Notes under the pieces: generated by a model
Told to the model about the DNA's origin: nothing
What the model saw: only the letters and a program-made list of their open reading frames with translations
Databases searched by the model: none
In this document: piece after piece, positions 59,673-64,000 of the stretch
How positions within the stretch are numbered: the stretch's first letter is position 1
How the letters are laid out: each line of letters opens with the position of its first letter
Position numbers and translations under genes: made by a program
Origin: Hymenobacter nivis
GTDB lineage: Bacteria > Bacteroidota > Bacteroidia > Cytophagales > Hymenobacteraceae
Assembly (NCBI RefSeq): GCF_003149515.1
Contig: NZ_CP029145.1
Location: 2,232,001-2,296,000, forward strand
Direction: 5' to 3'
DNA: 64,000 nt

Positions 59673-60002
59673 ATGCCCTACGTTTTTCTATTCCTGGCCA
59701 TTATCAGCGAGGTGATTGGCACGACGGCCCTCACGGCTTCCAACCAGTTTACCAAGCTGGGGCCCAGCATCGTTACGGTGGTGGGCTATGGACTGGCGTT
59801 CTACTTTTTCAGCTTTTCGCTGCGGGCCATTCCGTTGGGCGTGGCCTACGCTATTTGGGGCGGGGTGGGCATTATACTGGTCACGCTTATCGGCTTTTTC
59901 TACTTCAAGCAGCGGCTCGACTGGCCGGCCCTGGCGGGCATCGGCCTCATCGTGGCCGGCGTGCTGGTGATGCAGCTTTTCTCCAAAACGGTGTCGGACT
60001 AG
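59673..60002 (+). CDS. Small multidrug resistance (SMR) efflux protein
   Basis: This 109-residue protein has four membrane helices and the SMR signature AIISEVIGTTALTASNQF with the essential Glu13, plus the family motifs GYGLAFYFFSFSLRAIPLGV AYAIWGGVGI and RLDWPALAGIGLIVAGVLVM. It dimerises in the inner membrane and exchanges protons for quaternary amines, other cations or guanidinium. The subtype (EmrE/SugE) is not clear. It starts 24 bases after the GH13 stop and may be co-transcribed. A strong terminator follows. Confidence 0.92.
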   Translation: MPYVFLFLAIISEVIGTTALTASNQFTKLGPSIVTVVGYGLAFYFFSFSLRAIPLGVAYAIWGGVGIILVTLIGFFYFKQRLDWPALAGIGLIVAGVLVMQLFSKTVSD

Positions 60003-60017
60003 GGGCCCCGGGGCCCT

Positions 60018-60068
60018 AAAAAAGGCGGGCCGCCCAGGGAATTTCCCTGGGCGGCCCGCCTGGCTTTT
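60018..60068 (+). terminator. Rho-independent terminator between convergent genes
   Basis: AAAAAAGGCGGGCCGCCCAG GGAA pairs with TTCCCTGGGCGGCCCGCCT, an 18-base perfect stem. The T-run (TTTT) after it is short. It separates SMR and M1 peptidase genes. Confidence 0.8.
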
Positions 60069-60084
60069 AAATAATCCCGGGGCC

Positions 60085-62172
60085 CTATTCGGCCAGCTTT
60101 TGGGCGCGCCAGGTGTTGTTGGCGCGGTTCACGTCGGGCAGAATATTGTCGGGGTTCAGCGTCACTTGCAGCAGCGGCGAGGTGGAGTTATAGCGGAACG
60201 TCCAGGTGCCGCCGCGCTGCCAGATTTCGACGGGCAGGCGCACGGTGGTGGTTTTGCCGTTGGTTTCCTTCACCTCGGCCGTGACGGGCATGGCGGCCTG
60301 GCCGCGGTTTTCAATCGTGATGAGGGCCCCCTTGGCAGGGTCCTGGTTCACGTAAGCCACGGTGGTCACGGCCTGGTCGAGCAGCCAGTTCTCGAAGAAC
60401 CACTCGTGGTAGAACCAGTTCAAATCCTCGCCGGCCACGTTGTTCATAGTCCGGAAAAAATCGCGCGGCGTGGGGTGCTTGAAGGCCCAGCGCTGGATGT
60501 AGGTACGGAAGGCGTAGTCGAACCGCTCGGGGCCCAAAATCTCCTGGCGCAGCAGGTACAGGCCGTAGCCGGTTTTGGAATAGGCAGCAAAGCCCAGGTT
60601 GCGGGCCTGCGTCACGTCGGGCACGGTGTAGGGCACATCGGCGTTGGGGTCGAGCAGGCTGTAGAGGATCCCTAACGAGGCGCGGCCCTCCTCGTCGGCC
60701 AAGGCCTTATACTCGCCGTTATTGAAGTTTTTGGTGGACAAGATATTGATAAACGTGTTGAAGCCCTCGTCCATCCACGGGTACTTGCGCTCGTTCGAGC
60801 CCACGATCATCGGGAACCAGTTGTGGCCAAACTCGTGGTCGGTCACGCCCCACAGGTCGCCTTTTTTCGAGCGGGCCCCGCAGAACACAATGCCCGGGTA
60901 CTCCATGCCGCCCACCACGCCGGCCACATTGGTGGCCACCGGGTAGGTGTATTCGTACCACTGCTTCGAGTTGAATTCGATGCTTTTCTTCACGTACTCG
61001 GTGCTGCGGCTCCAGGCTGAGTCGCCGGCGGCTTCGGCGGGGTAGAGCGACATGGCCAGCGACTTACGGCCGCTGGGCAGGTTCATGCGGGCGGCGTCCC
61101 ACGCGAAGGCGGCCGATGCGGCCCAGGCTACGTCGCGCGCCTGCCGGCACTTGAAGTGCCAGGTAAGGCGGCCGTTGCGGCCGCTGGGCCGCGAGCCGGC
61201 CTGCGTCACTTCCTCGGGGCCCCGCACAATCACGGTTTTGTCGGAAGTGGCGGCCTGGGCCAGGCGCCGCTGCTGGGTGCCGGTGAGCACCTCGGCGCCG
61301 TTCACCAGCTCGCCCGAGCCGCCCACCAGGAAGTTGGCCGGCACGTTGAGGGTGTAGTCGAAGTTGCCGTACTCCAGGTAAAACTCGGCCGTCAGGTAGG
61401 GCAGCGTGTTCCAGCCTTCCACGTCGTCGTACACGGCCATGCGCGGGTACCACTGCGCCACCTCGAAAATCTCGCCGTTCTTGGTGGGGAGGCGGCCCAG
61501 GCGGTCGGAGCCGTACTCGGGGATATTGAAGGCGTAAGCAATGCTGATTTTAAGCTTGTCGCCGTGCGGCTTCATGGCCTCGGGCAGAATAATCTGCATC
61601 CGCGTATCGCTGACGCGGTAGTTGGCCTTCAACTTCTTGCCGTGCAGCTCAATACTGACCATTTGTAGCGAATCGCCGCCCGGAAAGTTGCGCGCCGAGT
61701 TGCCGTTGCGCGCGCCGCCGTTGCCGAAGCGCCCGCCGGCTACTGGCGTAACCGCTGACCCGCGCGAGTCGGCCCGGAACAGGTTTTGGTCGAGTTGCAG
61801 CCACACGAAAGGCAGCGCGTCGGGGCTATTGTTGGTGTAGGTGATGACGACCGTGGCGCTCACGCGGGCCGCTTTCTCGTCGAGCGAAGCGGTAATTTGG
61901 TAGTCGGCCGCATTTTGCCAGTAGGTGGCCCCGGGCTGGCCGCCGGCCGTGCGCGTGGCGGGCCCCACCTGGTTCAGGTAGTCGGGCGTGAAAAGCGCGC
62001 GTGCGCTGTAAGGCGGCAGGTTGGCCGGCGGTTGCGGCAGGGGAAACCGACTGACCGGTGCAGGCGCTGGGGGTGGCGGCGGCGGGGTAGGCCGAGTAGG
62101 CTGGGCCTGGGCCGTAGCCGTGCCGAGCAGTAAGGCCGCGGCTAGCAACCTAGTAAAAGAAAGTTTTTTCAT
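60085..62172 (-). CDS. M1 family metallopeptidase (aminopeptidase N-like)
   Basis: This 695-residue protein has a signal peptide ([24 protein letters not shown]) and a Pro-rich linker. The zinc site is HEFGHNWF with His446, Glu447 and His450, and the third ligand Glu469 in WMDEGFN. The family's GxMEN motif, here GGMEYPG, lies about 30 residues earlier ([17 protein letters not shown]), which is altered. C-terminal helices ([40 protein letters not shown]) are like those of Bacteroidota M1 peptidases. It is expected in the periplasm or outside, releasing N-terminal amino acids from peptides. Start at 62172. Confidence 0.9.
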   Translation of the reverse strand: MKKLSFTRLLAAALLLGTATAQAQPTRPTPPPPPPAPAPVSRFPLPQPPANLPPYSARALFTPDYLNQVGPATRTAGGQPGATYWQNAADYQITASLDEKAARVSATVVITYTNNSPDALPFVWLQLDQNLFRADSRGSAVTPVAGGRFGNGGARNGNSARNFPGGDSLQMVSIELHGKKLKANYRVSDTRMQIILPEAMKPHGDKLKISIAYAFNIPEYGSDRLGRLPTKNGEIFEVAQWYPRMAVYDDVEGWNTLPYLTAEFYLEYGNFDYTLNVPANFLVGGSGELVNGAEVLTGTQQRRLAQAATSDKTVIVRGPEEVTQAGSRPSGRNGRLTWHFKCRQARDVAWAASAAFAWDAARMNLPSGRKSLAMSLYPAEAAGDSAWSRSTEYVKKSIEFNSKQWYEYTYPVATNVAGVVGGMEYPGIVFCGARSKKGDLWGVTDHEFGHNWFPMIVGSNERKYPWMDEGFNTFINILSTKNFNNGEYKALADEEGRASLGILYSLLDPNADVPYTVPDVTQARNLGFAAYSKTGYGLYLLRQEILGPERFDYAFRTYIQRWAFKHPTPRDFFRTMNNVAGEDLNWFYHEWFFENWLLDQAVTTVAYVNQDPAKGALITIENRGQAAMPVTAEVKETNGKTTTVRLPVEIWQRGGTWTFRYNSTSPLLQVTLNPDNILPDVNRANNTWRAQKLAE

Positions 62173-62350
62173 GAAAAATAGCTAGAGCAAAAACATCACC
62201 GCCAAAAGTAGCAGCCGGGGCCAAAGAAATGGATACGCGGCCCGCGGCAGTTTTCGGCCGCGCCGCAATACCGGGGGCCCCGGCGAGCGCGGCTTCGTAC
62301 GTGAAAAAACCCACTGGGTGGCCGGCTGAGGCCGGGGGCCCGGATTGCCT

Positions 62351-62358
62351 TTCTTTGC
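62351..62358 (+). promoter_or_regulatory. Possible -7 box (TTCTTTGC) next to start
   Basis: It ends three bases before the ATG at 62362; a transcript from it would be leaderless. Confidence 0.25.
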
Positions 62359-62361
62359 TCC

Positions 62362-62766
62362 ATGACTATTTCCCAACCCCTGGCCCTGGCGGGCGTGCAC
62401 CACATCGCCATCATCTGCGCCGACTACGCCGCGTCGAAGGCCTTTTACACCGAGGTGCTGGGCCTTGAAATTATCCGCGAAGTACACCGCATCGAGCGTG
62501 ATTCCTATAAGCTCGACTTGGCCGTAAATGGCCAGTACGTTATCGAGCTGTTTTCTTTCCCGAGCCCGCCGCTACGCCCCAGCCGGCCCGAGGCCCTGGG
62601 CCTGCGCCACTTAGCCTTTGCCGTGGCCGACCTAGCCGAGGCCACGCGGCGGCTCGCCGCTCACGGCGTGGCCTACGAGCCCATTCGGGTGGATGAGTTC
62701 ACGGACCGGTGCTTCACCTTCTTTGCCGACCCCGACGGGCTACCGCTGGAGCTGTACGAGGTGTAA
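62362..62766 (+). CDS. VOC superfamily protein (glyoxalase I-like)
   Basis: This 134-residue cytoplasmic protein has paired beta-alpha-beta units: LAGVHHIAIICADYAASKAF YTEVLGLEIIREVH and LGLRHLAFAVADLAEATRRL, ending FTDRCFTFFADPDGLPLELY EV. Metal ligands of the vicinal-oxygen-chelate fold (His in HHIAII, Glu in LELYEV, His in RHLAFAV) are visible, so it belongs near the SMU.1112c/YaeR-type lyases. The exact reaction is unknown. A short leader precedes it. The next gene on the strand is broken. Confidence 0.88.
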   Translation: MTISQPLALAGVHHIAIICADYAASKAFYTEVLGLEIIREVHRIERDSYKLDLAVNGQYVIELFSFPSPPLRPSRPEALGLRHLAFAVADLAEATRRLAAHGVAYEPIRVDEFTDRCFTFFADPDGLPLELYEV

Positions 62767-62814
62767 GCGCGGCGGCGTTCTTTGCGGGCAAATTCTGCGT
62801 TTGAACTGCCCAAG

Positions 62815-63761
62815 ATGCCCAAAATTTACTTTCTGGCCCTGCTGTTGGCCCTGGCCGGCTGCGCCACCCGCCCAGCCGCCTGAACGTGGCCGCCAGCTAC
62901 TGCGACCCACCCCCGCCCTACCGCTACGACCCTACGTTTGCGCCGCGGGCCGATTTTGCGGGGGCCCTCACGCCGGCGCTGCTGGCCCGCTACCCGCGCC
63001 GCAACTTGCTCACGGCCAAAGCCGCCGGCCTGCTGCCCGCCCTCACCACCTTGCTGAGCCTGGAAGCCACCGCCCACCAGCAGCCGGGGCCCGCCGCCGA
63101 GGTAGCCGTGCTGCGCCTGCGCCAGCTGATTGGGGCCCAGATGGCGCTGGTGAGCACCACAGTGACGAGCCTGAACGCCGAGCTGGACTGCGAGGGCGAA
63201 CGCGCCGACCAAATGGCTGGCTACCTCAAGGCCCGGGATGACCGCCGCACCTAGTGCCTCAACGTGCTGTCCATCAGCATTGGGGCGGCCAGCGGCATTG
63301 GCACACCGGTGGTTGACAACAAGGCGACCCAGTATACGTTTGGCATCGGCGGGGGCCTGCTGGCGGCGGGCCTGGGGCTGCTGACGCTGACCGGCGGCCA
63401 CTCGACCGAGCTCACGCACCCACGCAACCTGCTGGCCGACGTGTGGAGCGAAAAACCGGCGTCCGACGTGTTTCCGCCCAGCGTGTGGTACCTGCTCACC
63501 GAGCCCGCCTTCAGCAACGGCGGCCAGACGAGCCTGGCCCACAACGCCCGCCGCCGCTGGGAGCACTACGGCCAGCTCGCCCAGCCCAATTCGCCGAAAG
63601 GCAAGCAGTTGGCGGCGCTGCTCTTCGGCACGGACGGCCAGTACTCGACCGACCAACTCACCGTGCGGGCCAACGTGCTCAACGAGTTACAATCGGCCGT
63701 GCGCCTGCTCAACCAGGAGCTGCAAGGGCTACTGCTGGCACTGAACAAAGTGGTGCGGTAG
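62815..63761 (+). pseudogene. Hypothetical lipoprotein, frameshifted and with an in-frame stop
   Basis: The lipoprotein signal MPKIYFLALLLALAGCATRP starts at 62815 but hits a stop at 62881 after a one-base change in the GCCACCCGCCCAGCCGCC tract. The correct frame resumes as PSRLNVAASYCDPPPPYRYD and runs to a TAG at 63252 inside RRT*CLNVLSISIG. After that it continues in the same frame (ASGIGTPVVDNKATQYTFGI GGGLLAAGLGLLTLTGG) to a stop at 63761. The restored protein would be about 315 residues with one membrane segment. It looks like a secreted or envelope helical protein, family unknown. Both lesions could be sequencing errors. Confidence 0.7.
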
Positions 63762-64000
63762 CTAATTTAAAAGGGGTTGTCAGTTGGTCTTTGTCAGTTA
63801 TTAGTCGGTCTATAAGGCTGTTTATAAAGTTGATGAAACCAATAAGAACGTCATGCTGAACGCAGTGAAGCATCTCTACCGCTTCGCCGGGGCTGTTCAA
63901 AAAAGCGGTAGAGATGCTTCGGCTGCGCTCAGAATGACTGGAATACTGCTTTCTAAACAGCCTGGCTTATTGCCAAACAACTGACAACAAGCAACTGACA
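63762..64000. other. Right-edge intergenic region with repeats
   Basis: The 239 bases contain R3-type AT-rich words (GTTGTCAGTTGGTCTTTGTC at 63776-63795), an R1 palindrome (63847-63940) and ACTGACAACAAGCAACTGAC at the edge. No gene. Confidence 0.55.
63847..63940. repeat. Dispersed palindrome family R1, copy g
   Basis: AACGTCATGCTGAACGCAGT GAAGCATCTCTACCGCTT on the left and AAGCGGTAGAGATGCTTCGG CTGCGCTCAGAATGACTG on the right are complementary with mismatches. The left arm uses the GAACGCAGTGAAGC variant of copy e, while the right uses GGCTGCGCTCAG, so the arms have evolved apart. Confidence 0.82.

Overview
The window is about 65% GC and looks like chromosome of a Bacteroidota bacterium, most likely Hymenobacter or a close relative. 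The evidence is a SusC/SusD pair with its lipoprotein partner, a type IX secretion C-terminal sorting domain, TlpA/DUF4369 thioredoxins, DUF885 lipoproteins, a KaiB/KaiC/PAS-kinase locus of the Bacteroidota kind, the absence of Shine-Dalgarno sequences, and TAnnTTG-like boxes close to starts. No rRNA, tRNA, CRISPR array, phage or intact insertion sequence was seen. The genus is an inference.

Layout. 0.3-4.4 kb: a rhomboid protease and a partner sharing its N-terminal module, a small disordered protein, and a GH10-like secreted hydrolase. 4.8-7.7 kb: a susC/susD locus wrecked by an internal deletion, with its lipoprotein intact. 8.1-13.4 kb: DUF5009 membrane acyltransferase, a DUF2059 pseudogene carrying a palindromic element, proC, a secreted protein and an acyl-CoA ligase. 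13.5-14.6 kb: a gene relic and two tandem small membrane paralogues. 14.8-21.4 kb: a GH3/beta-lactamase-fold fusion protein, then a Kai locus on the minus strand (broken kaiC, two kaiB, PAS histidine kinase). 21.7-35.8 kb: secreted peptidases and redox proteins: three DUF885 metalloproteases, two TlpA-like proteins, a two-component system, a POT peptide transporter and an M28 peptidase. 35.9-45.7 kb: glycosyltransferase, frameshifted DoxX, flavin reductase, an MBL-fold protein with a degenerate metal site, small lipoproteins, an alpha/beta hydrolase, a serine hydrolase, a T9SS cargo protein and a beta-barrel. 46-59.6 kb: an alpha-glucan group (GH31, a glycosyltransferase-like protein, branching enzyme, GH13), interspersed with gamma-glutamyltransferase, an NYN-domain protein and a GNAT. 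59.7-63.8 kb: SMR efflux protein, M1 peptidase, VOC protein, broken lipoprotein gene.

Physiology. The peptidases (DUF885 x3, M28, M1, gamma-glutamyltransferase) with the POT transporter suggest growth on exogenous peptides. The GH31/GH13/GlgB set suggests alpha-glucan or glycogen turnover. The secreted sugar hydrolases and the Sus remnant point to a polymer-degrading lifestyle.

The most interesting features are not classical genes. At least four families of short palindromic repeats are scattered through the window. Two palindromes sit in frame inside otherwise intact enzymes, as Rickettsia palindromic elements do, and one interrupts a DUF2059 gene. Perfect palindromes of 70 bp and of 33-bp arms lie between genes. 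The word GGGGCCC is repeated very often in coding and non-coding DNA. Broken or truncated genes are frequent (susC, susD, DUF2059, kaiC, DoxX, a terminal lipoprotein and others), so the genome is either decaying or contains base-level assembly errors in GC-rich tracts.
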